Part shown: positions 41,901 to 50,281 of the stretch, one piece after another
How the letters are laid out: every line of letters starts with the position of its first letter
How positions within the stretch are numbered: position 1 is the stretch's first letter
Assembly (NCBI RefSeq): GCF_932526225.1
Contig: NC_064038.1
Location: 14,991,474 to 15,055,473 of the forward strand
DNA length: 64,000 nt
Source of the DNA: Nematostella vectensis
Taxonomy: Eukaryota; Cnidaria; Anthozoa; Actiniaria; Edwardsiidae
Reading direction: 5' to 3'
The notes under the pieces: model-generated
Told to the model about the DNA's origin: nothing
The model's database searches: none
The model's input: the letters and a program-made list of their open reading frames with translations, nothing else
Position numbers and translations under genes: made by a program

Positions 41901-44900
41901 ACAGTGGTTGATCTGAGCCAATCAAAATATCCAAGAGAACTTACTAAGTGAGTGGTCAATCAGAGACTATAATAAGTTTTCCTGCTAAAGCCCCGATGTC
42001 ACGGAACACAATTATCGCAGCCATTGCGTAGACGCTATAAGAGGATATTTTCCCGAGTCAGCGGCTACACATAGGCTAGATTTTGCCGCCTTTGGGGATT
42101 TTGGTGGGGAAAAAAACCTGCATACCAAAAATATGAGAAAATCGGGAATAAAAGAGCCAGCAAAGACCACAACAGCCAACTGTGAAACAGCAGACTATCA
42201 CCGACAGCCGGCCACTATTTTGAACCCTGCAAGTAGAGTTTAACAATGCTATTATAAAGTATGAGGCCTGAAATGTGTATGTTGTATACTATATGGTGTT
42301 GGATGTTAAATGAAAATATACAGCACTGCATACTGTACCTTAAAAAGACATCAGCCAGTGACCGCAGGCCCTTCTCCTTGGCAACGTCCATGGGGGACTT
42401 TCCATTTGTGTCACACATCCCCAGGGCCTGGCTAGCTCCTGGTAGGTCAACAAGGTACTCTGCGAACTGAGTAAAACCCAGCCTTGCTGATAAATGCAAT
42501 AGAGTTTCTTGACCTAAAAGCAAAGGGCGAAAATACAGAGAAGGTAAAAATTGTTTAAAGCTTTGCAGTAATGATTATCTACAGCACAAGTACTGCCATT
42601 TTTAACTGCAAAGTCTGCTAATTTAAAAAAAAGCAATATATAAGCAATTATAATAAAACCAAACTGTTAATGGGCAAAATCTGAATATGCTAAATTAACA
42701 TGTAAAACTGCAAAACTGCAAAATCTGAATGTGCTAAATTAACATGTAAACAAATGAAAATAAGAATGTATATATATAAAAAAACAAGAAGGCAAACAGT
42801 TAAATATTTTATTTAGATGTCTCTACTTTCATGATCAAAGGGCAAACAGTACAGACGGCCAGGGGATAAAACCTTGGCAAAAAATGAATATTTAAAAATA
42901 TATACTGTATATTGGAGTATTTAAAAAAATATCTTTAATATTTAAAAAGCAAATATTTGAATATTTAACATACCTTTACTAGTCTTGACATGTTTTCCAT
43001 TTTCTCCAACCAAAGTCCATGTGGGGGATAAGTCCAAAAATTCAAATGCACTCGTCAACCGATAGTCCAGAGTATTCCGCAGATCACAGGGAACATTATT
43101 TGAAGCAGAGCACAGAGGGACCAGGGCCTCTAGAAATGCAGAGTCCGAGCTTCTCTCTGCAAGAAGTTCAGCTAAGATTTGCTCAGTTTCTAATACATAG
43201 AGAAACTTGTGAGCTGACAGTACCCCTATAGTATCATTCTTTAAGCAGTAGACAGTTAAGGAAACACGTTCAGCCACATCATGGCCTGGAAGAAAAAAGA
43301 AAACAATAAAATACAAAATATTGCAGGATGCAGTATTTAACTGTATTCAAATGCTTCAATCCTGGACACAAAACTGTTGAGACACTTCCCAAATTTGGAT
43401 AGAAAGGGTCGATTGATGTATAAATAACTCAGTTCATAATGCACGTGTCGAATTTGGATTTTTTTGGGTGCGAAAATATGTGAGTCTCAAGAGCGGGTGG
43501 GGGGGGGTATAAATGTGAAAATCTGTCTCAACAGGTTTTGTACAGGATTGTAGCTACCTCATAAAAATAAATCATAACAATAAAAGTACATGCCATAATT
43601 GTTTTTGTATTGTATGTGTGATTTGATTGAATTGACATGTTAAGTGGTCATTACCTGGTATGATGGCTCTAAGTGTGTAGCAATTGATTTGTTGGGCTGT
43701 TGTTACATGCCGCTGCTTACTTCCAGCAAAAACTAGGAAGAAATCTCCTCCCTCAGGCAAAGGAAAGTCTTCTGAATAGGAGACAAAGACCACTTCCCCA
43801 CCCTGAAAAATATGTAAGGATGTACTATGTAAAACCTTAAAAATAAGTCTTTGCAAGGTTTCTTTTGCAAAGGTTAAAAAACAGTGAAAAAATGCATAAT
43901 AATATAACAGAATAGGAAACATACAGTATTTAGGGTACACAACCATATTTCTTGTTTTAAGGCTTTAATATAAGGGTTTTAAGGCTATAATATAAGGGTT
44001 TTAAGGCTATAATATAAGGGTTTTAAGGCTTTAATATAAGGGTTTTAAGGCTATTATATTGGATATTGGCTTTATCTGTAGATCTCTTGTGTTGAAGCCT
44101 TGTGACAAAAATTTGCTTCAGTAGTTCTAGCCATCTCAGGTTGATATTTACAGTGTTTCAGATAGCTGTATTATTGAAAGGAATTGATGACATTATAAAA
44201 GAAGTTGTGATTTGGATATTGCATATTTTATTGAGCTTTGTAGTTAAAAATATAAATTTGGCTTGCATCGTAAGAATCAATGCCTGGAAATCTGTAAAGA
44301 GAAATCTTTTTACCTAAATAAGTCCCCAATACTTTCCCTCTAAATAATCACAGCTAACCCTTCAGCAATGTCTAACAGGATTTTTACAAATGCATTTTCC
44401 ATAGCATAAACTGTAGATATGTATAGCAGATATAGATTTTATAACTTCTTTCACAGCAATTTGGAAAAACGATAAATAAGTGTTAAAAATACTGTCTTTT
44501 ATAACAGCAAATATGAGCTGATATGCATAGCTGCTAAGGTCGAGAGAACAGTCCGGTCAACTCTACACCACTAAGACGGGCGGTTTGACACTAAAGCTGA
44601 AGCAGTTTACCTATAGGGGAGCAATGTACTGAATCAGGTAACCACAACAGACAGCAGAAAATTTGTATCCAAAAAGAGCAGTGCAAATTTTACCAGAATT
44701 TTGCTTTTGGATCACTGACATGATTTCCCAGCCAGAGACAAGGGATAACATCTCAAATATAAGAGAACAACCAAAAAGATCTGAAAACTATATCCAAAGA
44801 AAATCAACACTGCAATTTACATAGCCAAATAGATTTGGAAACTATAAGCTGCATAAAATAATGATCATAATAATTATAACAATAATAATAACAATAACAT

Positions 44901-45999
44901 ATACAACCAAATAAGAACTAAAAGTTATAAGTTTTGAATAACTAGTGTTTAAACAAAAAAAAAATCATTGCATTAAATAACAAAAATAAACACCTTTAGT
45001 TTTGGACCAGTTTAACTGCATGTTTTGGGTTAAACCATAAAAATAGCAAAACGAAATAGGTTTTACATTTAATTTGAAACACTATACACCTATAAATTAA
45101 TATTCAATTAAGCCCTAAAATTGGTGAGAATTGACATCTAATACAGCTTTAGATTGTTCTTCTGCCTGACATGGAACTCTTGATATATTTCAGATTTGAT
45201 AGGAGACTGATGCTATGCACAATTAAAGTTAACATGAACATTTAGAATCTTCAAAATATAAAATCCAAGCAGGATAAATATCACTATTCTACCTCTGGCT
45301 TATTCTTCCAGGGCAGTCCACAGTGTTCCTTTCTAATAAAACCACTGGAATATTGGAGGGACATTCCCTTATAAAAAAGATTTTCCATCATGTGGATTTC
45401 ATACTCATTTCATGTGCAGTGACTTGTTTACAAACTTAACAAAACATTACCGTGTGTCTTTGGAAAACTATAAATAACTCTGATCAAAGAGTTAATTTGG
45501 CTTGGTATTTAATTCAATAGCTTTGAAGGTCTTGGCAGCTAAAAAGGCGCACAACATTGAAAATTCCAAACAAGAATACAGTTCAAAGATTTATAAAATA
45601 ACTGTAAAGGATTTCAAATTATATGTTGACCGACTCAGAAAGCTGTCTTTCTGGATCTGTGGTCTATGTAAATAAACCCTTGCGAGTTGTAGAGCAATAT
45701 ACCGCACCAAAACCTAGTATTCAACCTTACAGACGAAACAAACTCCGAGATAAGCCGTTAACATTACAAACTATTACAAGAAATTAGTTTGTAATACTAG
45801 TAAATATGTATTTCGGACTATGAAAAGCATTAAGTTTCCCAATCAAACGAGATAATCTGTGTGGTTTGATCCGTCTCGAAGCAAATTCCTCTAACTCCAA
45901 AGGCAGGATTTCAAGACATTATCTTGTATGGGATTCAGTATATGTTAATGGTCAATTGTGACTCACCTTTGTAGGGCAACTTTGCGGGGTGAAAGCCAT
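13869..45999 (-). CDS. ARHGEF28/AKAP13-like: RhoGEF of the AKAP13/ARHGEF28 family, 46 coding exons
   Basis: A Dbl-family guanine nucleotide exchange factor expected to load GTP on RhoA-type GTPases. Forty-six exons were joined on the minus strand. Every splice phase agrees and the total is 4392 nt, i.e. 1463 residues plus stop. Order: N-terminal family module (1-164), ankyrin-like unit (165-222), Ser/Lys-rich linker with a short coiled coil near 350-377, DH (about 885-1086), PH (about 1087-1228), coiled coil (1254-1283), Ser-rich tail ending DDVIYF. The N-terminal module resembles both AKAP13 and ARHGEF28, suggesting a pre-duplication form. The C1 zinc finger usual before DH in this family was not found. 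Exon coordinates are in the block entries that follow. Exact junctions need transcript data, but the DH-PH identity is secure. Confidence 0.9.
14708..15067. repeat. Long inverted repeat, about 84-bp arms
   Basis: Bases 14708-14792 are the near-exact reverse complement of 14984-15067, with only a few differences over about 84 bp and a spacer near 190 bp. It lies in RhoGEF intron 43. A transcript would fold into a long double-stranded hairpin. It may be the ends of a MITE or two inverted copies of one repeat. Confidence 0.85.
15070..15190. repeat. Tandem duplication at RhoGEF intron 43 donor
   Basis: Two about 62-bp copies (first about 15068-15128, second about 15129-15190) share the core TTGTTATAACGAA followed by CATACAGCAAA. 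The second copy abuts the exon 43 splice donor at 15199. Seen directly; probably a recent local duplication. Confidence 0.7.
16306..16397. repeat. (ATG)n trinucleotide microsatellite
   Basis: About 30 uninterrupted copies of a GAT/ATG triplet lie in RhoGEF intron 41. The open plus-strand frames reading poly-Asp or poly-Met here are artefacts of the repeat. Confidence 0.97.
17175..17336. repeat. Tandem duplication spanning exon 40 acceptor
   Basis: Segment 17175-17255 recurs at 17256-17336 at about 80 percent identity. It includes the first bases of exon 40 and its acceptor. In the second copy, which lies upstream on the minus strand, the CCAG acceptor has become CCAT, so only one acceptor works. 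Confidence 0.75.
17352..19391 (-). CDS. ARHGEF28/AKAP13-like: RhoGEF exons 35-39: PH domain
   Basis: Exons: 19320-19391, 18970-19051, 18380-18465, 17802-17938, 17352-17401. The PH domain reads KLIYDGLLSWKTARGKLTE, then MVFLQEKDQKYTMLSLDQK, then IRLRNLMVREVATDMKAIFL, ending with a Trp-containing C-terminal helix (MWMKTLRDAI). The LQEKDQKY motif is nearly invariant in the AKAP13/ARHGEF2/ARHGEF18/ARHGEF28 group. In this group the PH domain can also bind GTP-loaded RhoA (family knowledge, not visible here). Confidence 0.93.
18686..18800. repeat. Dispersed repeat, copy 1 (ACGTTTCGAGCGTTAG family)
   Basis: Shares CAACACAAGGTTGA, ACGCCTCTG and GTTTCGAGCRTTAG blocks with 26282-26370. It lies in RhoGEF intron 36. 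Non-coding copies of an unidentified interspersed element. Confidence 0.55.
20090..23910 (-). CDS. ARHGEF28/AKAP13-like: RhoGEF exons 26-34: DH (exchange) domain
   Basis: Exons: 23859-23910, 23365-23417, 22800-22893, 21641-21720, 21478-21561, 21127-21168, 20817-20934, 20510-20559, 20090-20140. The DH core is clear. The first helix reads IKRQDVIHELIQTEVHYVRT. A middle segment FSGITGERMKAAYGDFCSHH follows. The catalytic-helix segment is VPECITLVTQRLTKYPLL, where the TQRLTKYPLL run is the family signature. These match AKAP13/ARHGEF2-type DH domains, which prefer RhoA (family knowledge). Intron 28 carries a 29-bp minisatellite and intron 33 a foldback. Confidence 0.93.
20276..20359. repeat. Foldback of 84 bp in RhoGEF intron 33
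   Basis: Bases 20276-20294 and 20341-20359 are reverse complements with one mismatch over 19 bp. The interior can pair further, though loosely. The size is like that of a pre-miRNA, but no expression evidence is available. Confidence 0.6.
21790..22530. repeat. 29-bp minisatellite, about 25 copies, RhoGEF intron 28
   Basis: A 29-bp unit with core GGAAGGCGTAAGGTAATGTA, followed by an A-rich AATAACAAA, is repeated with small variations. The unit length is measured at 22261-22290. The array separates two DH-domain exons. Long minus-strand open frames here (for example 22092-22547) are repeat artefacts. Confidence 0.95.
24105..35619 (-). CDS. ARHGEF28/AKAP13-like: RhoGEF exons 12-25: linker micro-exons up to DH
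   Basis: Exons: 35601-35619 (19 nt), 32070-32156, 31411-31488, 30796-30858, 28282-28324, 27599-27670, 27258-27281 (24 nt), 27135-27189, 26693-26823, 26117-26223, 25601-25639, 25028-25069, 24465-24526, 24105-24187. All join in frame without a stop. The text is Ser/Lys/Asp-rich: SLLDFLND, IRRLSMLFG, GRRASGLSSRNRPGE, then an acidic DDGSPDEDEDDEP just before DH. No Cys/His pattern of a C1 zinc finger appears in any of these exons. Very small exons are the least certain part of the model, though phase agreement across all of them is strong support. Confidence 0.7.
24350..24420. mobile_element. Fragment of G-tract hAT-like MITE
   Basis: It contains AAATGACTAGAAGGGGCGTGG and a C run. The same block occurs at 31600, 51560 and 54140. 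It is a non-coding fragment in RhoGEF intron 24. Confidence 0.45.
24560..25000. repeat. GACA-rich repeat with pure (GACA)n core
   Basis: A pure tetranucleotide run lies at about 24839-24895 (roughly 14 copies). It is flanked by degenerate GACAGACAGGCGGA-type repeats. It lies in RhoGEF intron 23. Ser/Cys/Val-rich open frames across it are artefacts. Confidence 0.93.
26282..26370. repeat. Dispersed repeat, copy 2 (ACGTTTCGAGCGTTAG family)
   Basis: Relative of 18686-18800. It is followed at 26425-26480 by a fragment related to the G-tract MITE family (TGTATCGTTTCCCCCAATAT and GCCTGCTACAGC). Confidence 0.5.
27917..28020. repeat. Nested foldback of 104 bp, RhoGEF intron 16
   Basis: Outer arms 27917-27942 and 27995-28020 are exact reverse complements over 26 bp. 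Inner arms 27941-27956 and 27964-27979 pair at 14 of 16 positions around a 7-nt loop (GCCCTGA), with a 15-nt one-sided bulge. The whole would fold as one hairpin in RNA from either strand. It could be a small MITE or a hairpin RNA source. Confidence 0.8.
29390..29475. mobile_element. G-tract hAT-like MITE fragment
   Basis: It starts GGGCCGTAG, has a long C run followed by an A run, and shows the GGGCTGAGCCCCCAATATTT block. Matches the family at 54048. It lies in RhoGEF intron 15. Confidence 0.45.
31540..31680. mobile_element. G-tract hAT-like MITE copy
   Basis: Blocks GGGCACTGGGGGCACG, AGGGGCGTGGCTGTGCC and TTTCAAGGCCTGCTTCAGC follow in the same order as in the 54048-54211 copy. Non-coding, in RhoGEF intron 13. 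Confidence 0.55.
35386..35460 (+). repeat. Hairpin-forming inverted repeat, 32-bp arms, RhoGEF intron 12
   Basis: Arms 35386-35417 and 35429-35460 pair over 32 positions with six differences, all transitions, around an 11-nt loop. In plus-strand RNA four of the six become G-U wobbles and two are C-A mismatches. In minus-strand RNA the balance is worse. The structure resembles a pre-miRNA in size, but it may equally be a small MITE. Confidence 0.7.
36002..40367 (-). CDS. ARHGEF28/AKAP13-like: RhoGEF exons 5-11: linker
   Basis: Exons: 40225-40367, 39377-39426, 38893-38959, 38695-38814, 38415-38497, 37991-38072, 36002-36517. The linker has a short predicted coiled coil in exon 9 (QNLKRLRDINEEIQRLRL). 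Exon 11 (516 nt) is a basic, Ser-rich stretch with RRRSWGDHDSEEQKP and VSSSLDDLSGEG, which look like phosphorylation/14-3-3-type sites by analogy with AKAP13 relatives (inference). Intron 10 contains the 26-bp minisatellite at 36974-37860. No enzymatic domain is visible. Confidence 0.75.
36974..37860. repeat. 26-bp minisatellite, about 33 copies, RhoGEF intron 10
   Basis: The unit is GAACACAGCAAGGGAGTTGA followed by TTGGTT. It is nearly homogeneous, with scattered single-base variants and one deleted unit near 37183. Because 26 is not a multiple of three and the unit has no stop on the minus strand, all three minus frames stay open. They give false proteins of up to 285 residues. Each unit carries a CCAAT-box-like ATTGGTT. 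Confidence 0.97.
40001..40224. repeat. 76-bp triplication abutting RhoGEF exon 5 donor
   Basis: Copies start at 40001, 40077 and 40153, with a period of 76 and almost no divergence. Each carries, on the minus strand, an AG/GTACTGTG sequence. The true exon 5 donor (CTAG/GTACTG at 40225) is the version at the array edge, so the array contains decoy donor sites. Confidence 0.9.
40389..40642. mobile_element. MITE with 32-bp inverted termini and TTAA flanks
   Basis: Bases 40389-40420 and 40611-40642 are perfect reverse complements (outer end TTAAAGCCGCATTGTCACC). The 254-bp element has no coding capacity. TTAA at both ends fits piggyBac-type target sites, an inference because TTAA could also be part of the repeat. 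The termini contain ACTTCCGG, an ETS-type motif. On the minus strand it ends 21 bp before the acceptor of RhoGEF exon 5. Confidence 0.85.
42339..45999 (-). CDS. ARHGEF28/AKAP13-like: RhoGEF exons 1-4: N-terminal module and ankyrin-like unit
   Basis: Coding exons: 45967-45999 (start Met; exon extends as 5'UTR to 46010), 43655-43802, 42974-43285, 42339-42513. The start MAFTPQSC was chosen because it is the only Met in phase with exon 2. Segments such as FFLVFAGSKQRHVTTAQQ and the PGHD turn match the N-termini of AKAP13 and ARHGEF28 (from knowledge of those proteins). Exon 4 carries an ankyrin-like pair of helices (ETLLHLSARLGF, then GKSPMDVAKEKGLRSLADVF). The 1.9-2.2 kb introns 1 and 4 carry repeats only. 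Confidence 0.85.
43955..44060. repeat. 22-bp tandem repeat, about five copies, RhoGEF intron 1
   Basis: The unit TTTTAAGGCTATAATATAAG plus GG is repeated with small changes. AT-rich, non-coding. Confidence 0.9.
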
Positions 46000-47226
46000 A
46001 CAACATGCATCTGAAAATATAACAAATCGCCGGTCAAACTTCTGGATAGTATTTCTATCTCTTTACCGTAAAGGCAAGAAGCAACGTTAGACGTTTTGAT
46101 ATGTCATTTATATGCATGTGCCAATCAACCAAAACCTTTCAAATGCAAATGTAAGTTTCTTGGAGCGCTACAACGATAGATTCAAATAAATCTGGGAGAA
46201 ATCGAAAATTAAAGATCTAGTCCGAATAATTCAACAGTCAAACGAATAACAACACAAATATTGGGCATTTTTATCTATAAAATTATTTGACTTGCAGAGG
46301 CCCGCATAGAAATCGAAATATCATCAATATACATACAATTATATCTGTTCTTGTTTTGTAAGTTTTGAGATAATTTAGTTTTTACCAGAGCGCTAATATA
46401 CCAGAATCATTAACCAAGTGAAAATATAGTTTCCGTTTGAACATTTTAATTTCGATTCGAAAGACATTCGAAGAAAATAGCCCTTGTTTTGCAGTGAAAC
46501 ATTCCAAAAACAAATATTATATATACTGTAATTGAGGTCGCGAACGTCATATAGACAAGAATATAACACGAGACAAAAATAAAATTGCCATTTTAATTCA
46601 TAGACGGGTTTTTATATTCTATATTTTTTTTCTAAAGCCGTTAATTTTTTTTATCCAAATTATCTCTTTTAGTGAGTGGAAAGCTCAAGATCGAATGTGG
46701 TGTCTCTGACTTTGTCTTAACCAAATTTTATAGTGGTTGGAGAACTTTTGATTTACTTTGAAAACACTTCATCAACGTAATCCTTTGGGAGTTTGAACCG
46801 TCTGTTTTATTATCCTTGTCCTCCTGTACTTCCCAAACTCCTAAACTTTTGAGGAAATAAAGGCGAACTTCCACAAAGCTTCCTCGCCTCGAACTCCAAC
46901 AGTGAAAACGATTGAGATTATGTACAATTTTAACCGGGATCACTAAAATCAATGCAGACGCAATTTTTAACTCGGCCATCGAAGTTAAATTAGCGGTAAA
47001 GCATCGGCACATTAAGGGAGATAGCTGGTTAAAAGTAATGGTTTTCTACATTTATTCAATCGAGTTGGGACTTCGAGTCAAATGTTTGATAGTGATGATA
47101 ATATCTTGCGTGATCTCCTAAAGCGTAGGCAATGGAAAGCTTCCAGAGACTGGTGATAATATCTACATTTCAAATTATTAACAACTTACTTAAAAAGATC
47201 GAGGCCGTAAAATGCGAATAATATAC

Positions 47227-47520
47227 CTGAAGAAATAGTCGGCGATTCCCGGCCTCCGCTTGAAGTCATTTCCTCGCTTGAAAGTAGAAACGCAAATCCA
47301 CTTCTTCGGCACTAGTCAGACTTCAACCATCCAAAACAGAATCCCAAAAAGTGTGAAAATCCCTCCACTAGTGATTTATGGCTGTTTCCAGCTCTTAGTT
47401 ACGGACCTAAGCTCTCAAGACTTGTCTGTAAAGTCCAAAGTGGCCATCTTCGAGCGAGACATAAGTCGTGGTTTCTTGCAAACTCTGTAATTGTCTGCCA
47501 TAAAACTTTACAAAATATAC
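47227..47520 (-). promoter_or_regulatory. ARHGEF28/AKAP13-like: Probable non-coding first exon and promoter side of RhoGEF
   Basis: On the minus strand a good donor (CTTCAG/GTATAT) lies at 47227. The sequence before it has no in-frame start that joins the coding exon at 45999. The coding exon has its own acceptor (TTTCAG, exon start 46010), so an upstream non-coding exon is required. This is the nearest good donor. The transcription start cannot be placed. Confidence 0.4.
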
Positions 47521-47790
47521 GTGTTATTAACCACCGAACGCCTCCATTGCGGTATAAACCCAGTAGATGTACTCTCTTTGTTACCCGAGCAAACTTTCCG
47601 TGATGTTCTGAGGGTTATTTGGTGTTATTTTGAGTTATTCTTCGTGGACATTCCAAAACCTTGGTGAAACTCTCTTGGTAAACTTATGGACAACAGGGTG
47701 ACGTCATAGCTTGGTAACCTCTCGTCCCACTCCCTGGGCAAAAAAGATCTCATTCGACCAACGGAGGAATTGTTTGGTTCCCTAAAGTAG

Positions 47791-47821
<31 letters not shown>

Positions 47822-48234
47822 GATAAGATCTTCCAAATTTCCCACAGGGTAAAGGTAGTAAGGAAAAAAATGTCGTTTCATTTTTTTTTCTGTCACTATA
47901 CCCATCTCTGCTTTTTCACCCCTGCTTTTTATACATAGCTATAACCTTCAATGAATCATGGGTAAATTTGCAAAAAAGGCTAGAAACAAGCGCTTATAGA
48001 TGGTTTAACTGACCGTCCGACTAAGATGACCGTCCGACTATGATGACTGACTAAACGGACGGGCCGACTGAAAGTGACATATGACCGGGTGATGACCGAT
48101 GGAGTATAACTTTGACCGACTATGACTGACTGGTTTCGGCTGACTAACCGACCGACCGACCGACCGACTTGTCTAGGTCAAAGATTAGACATTACCCACT
48201 TTTGGCCGCCTAGGGGCGCCCCTGTGTACGCGCC
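47520..48234. other. Intergenic, poly-T tract and degenerate GAC repeats
   Basis: A T run lies at 47791-47818. From about 48003 to 48175, degenerate ACCGTCCGACTAAGATG-like units lead into the minisatellite. At 48197-48237 a GGCCGCCTAGGGGCG...ACGCGCC stretch matches the end of the repeat seen at 61250-62050. Confidence 0.6.
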
Positions 48235-49541
48235 TATATGACCGATTGACCGACAGACTGTTTTTGACCGATTGGCCGACAGACGATGTATGACCGATCG
48301 ACAGACAGACGATGTATAACTAATCGACCGACAGACGATGTATGACCGATCGACACACAGACGATGTATGACCGATCGACAGACAGACGATGTATGACCG
48401 ATCGACGGGGAGACTGTGTATGACCGATCGACAGACAGACGATGTATGACCGATCGACTGACATACGATGTATAACCGATCGACTGACATACGATGTATG
48501 ACCGATCGACAGACAGACTGTGTATGACCGATCGACAGACATACGATGTATGACCGATCGACTGACATACGATGTATGACCGATCGACAGACAGACTGTG
48601 TATGACCGATCGACAGACAGACGATGTATGACCGATCGACTGACATACGATGTATGACCGATAGACTGACATACGATGTATGACTGATAGACTGACATAC
48701 GATGTATGACCGATCGACTGACATATGATGTATGACCGATCGACTGACATACGATGTATGACCGATCGACTGACATACGATGTATGACCGATCGACTGAC
48801 ATACGATGTATGGCCGATCGGCAGACAGACTGTGTATGACCGATCGACAGACAGACGATGTTTGACCGATCGACAGACAGACTGTGTATGACCGATCGAC
48901 AGACAGACGATGTATGACCGATCGACTGACATACGATGTATGACCGATAGACTGCCATACGATGTATGACCGATAGACTGACATACGATGTACGACCGAT
49001 AGACTGACATACGATGTGTGACCGATAGACTGACATACGATGTGTGACCGATAGACTGACATACGATGTCTGACCGATAGACTGACATACGATGTATGAC
49101 CGATAGACTGACATACGATTTATGACCGATCGACTGACATACGATGTATGACCGATCGACTGACATACGATGTATGACCGATCGACTGACATACGATGTA
49201 TGGCCGATCGGCAGACAGACTGTGTATGACCGATCGACAGACAGACGATGTTTGACCGATCGACAGACAGACTGTGTATGACCGATCGACAGACAGACGA
49301 TGTATGACCGATCGACTGACATACGATGTATGACCGATAGACTGCCATACGATGTATGACCGATAGACTGACATACGATGTACGACCGATAGACTGACAT
49401 ACGATGTGTGACCGATAGACTGACATACGATGTGTGACCGATAGACTGACATACGATGTATGACCGATAGACTGACATACGATGTATGACCGATAGACTG
49501 ACATACGATTTATGACCGATCGACTGACATACGATGTATGT
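48235..49541. repeat. 26-bp minisatellite with a 390-bp internal duplication
   Basis: The unit is TATGACCGATCGACTGACAT plus ACGATG, about 50 copies, with variants CGATCG/CGATAG and ACAGACAG/ACTGACAT. A 15-unit block (about 48740-49150) recurs exactly 390 bp later (about 49130-49540). The marker variant TGGCCGATCGGC sits at 48811 and 49201. Minus-strand open frames of up to 448 codons rich in Ser, Val and His are artefacts, since all three frames lack stops. Confidence 0.97.
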
Positions 49542-50089
49542 TATGTATCGGGGAAGGGAGGGGGCACAGGGACTCCCCATTAAATCAAACTATGCATGAC
49601 AACCGCCAATGACCAGCTAAGATGAATTGTTTAGAGCAGGCCCCTAGGTTTTTTCAGCAGCCAAAGCGATCGTGTCCCCCAAACCATATAACACGCAAGG
49701 CTTTTTGTAGCTAATTTTGTTAAAATTGATTTTATTATTGTCATCAAATTATTGTCATCAATTAGGAGTTTAATGATAAATTTTAACACCAGTTTTTATT
49801 TTCCCACATTCGTTTATCAAATTGCGGCGAGAAATATCTAATAGATCGTATAAAACAGATATATTCCAGCCTTATTTCCTTGTTTGCGCGCTGCCGTGCA
49901 AAACGAGTTGGAAGCTCAAAGTGAAGGCTGATTCAATTCTTGGTCATATTCTGCGCGAGAAAAAAATAACACCGAGTGAAGTCCTGCCCAGAAGGCTATC
50001 CACTTAAAGACGGCAGATATTTATATAACGCTATTCCCTGGTTAAAGTTGTTGACTTGTTTAGTCTCCTCTGACGCACCTATCTTCGGG

Positions 50090-50252
50090 AACCCAGTTTG
50101 TCACGGAACAACGCCCTGGGTTGCAAAGAAGGCTCTTGAGGGGACTATACAGAATACGAAACATATAGAAAATGTTGTGGGCACAGCCACGCCCCACTGG
50201 TTGGGAGAGGGTGCACGTGACCCCAGTGCCCCACCCCCCGCTACGGACATGA
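50090..50252. mobile_element. G-tract hAT-like MITE, reverse copy near Cys-rich gene
   Basis: Read on the minus strand it begins TCCGTAGCGGGGGGTGGGGC and continues with GGGGCGTGGCTGTGCC, as in the 54048 copy. It lies just after the stop codon of the Cys-rich gene (50282), so it likely sits in the 3'UTR. Confidence 0.55.
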
Positions 50253-50281
50253 AAAATCGATTAAGTCTCCGCAAAGTCCTG

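Noticed and set aside
48178-49580. Minus-strand open frame of 448 codons rich in Ser, Val and His
   Set aside because: All three frames are open because the 26-bp unit lacks stops. This is minisatellite, not a gene.
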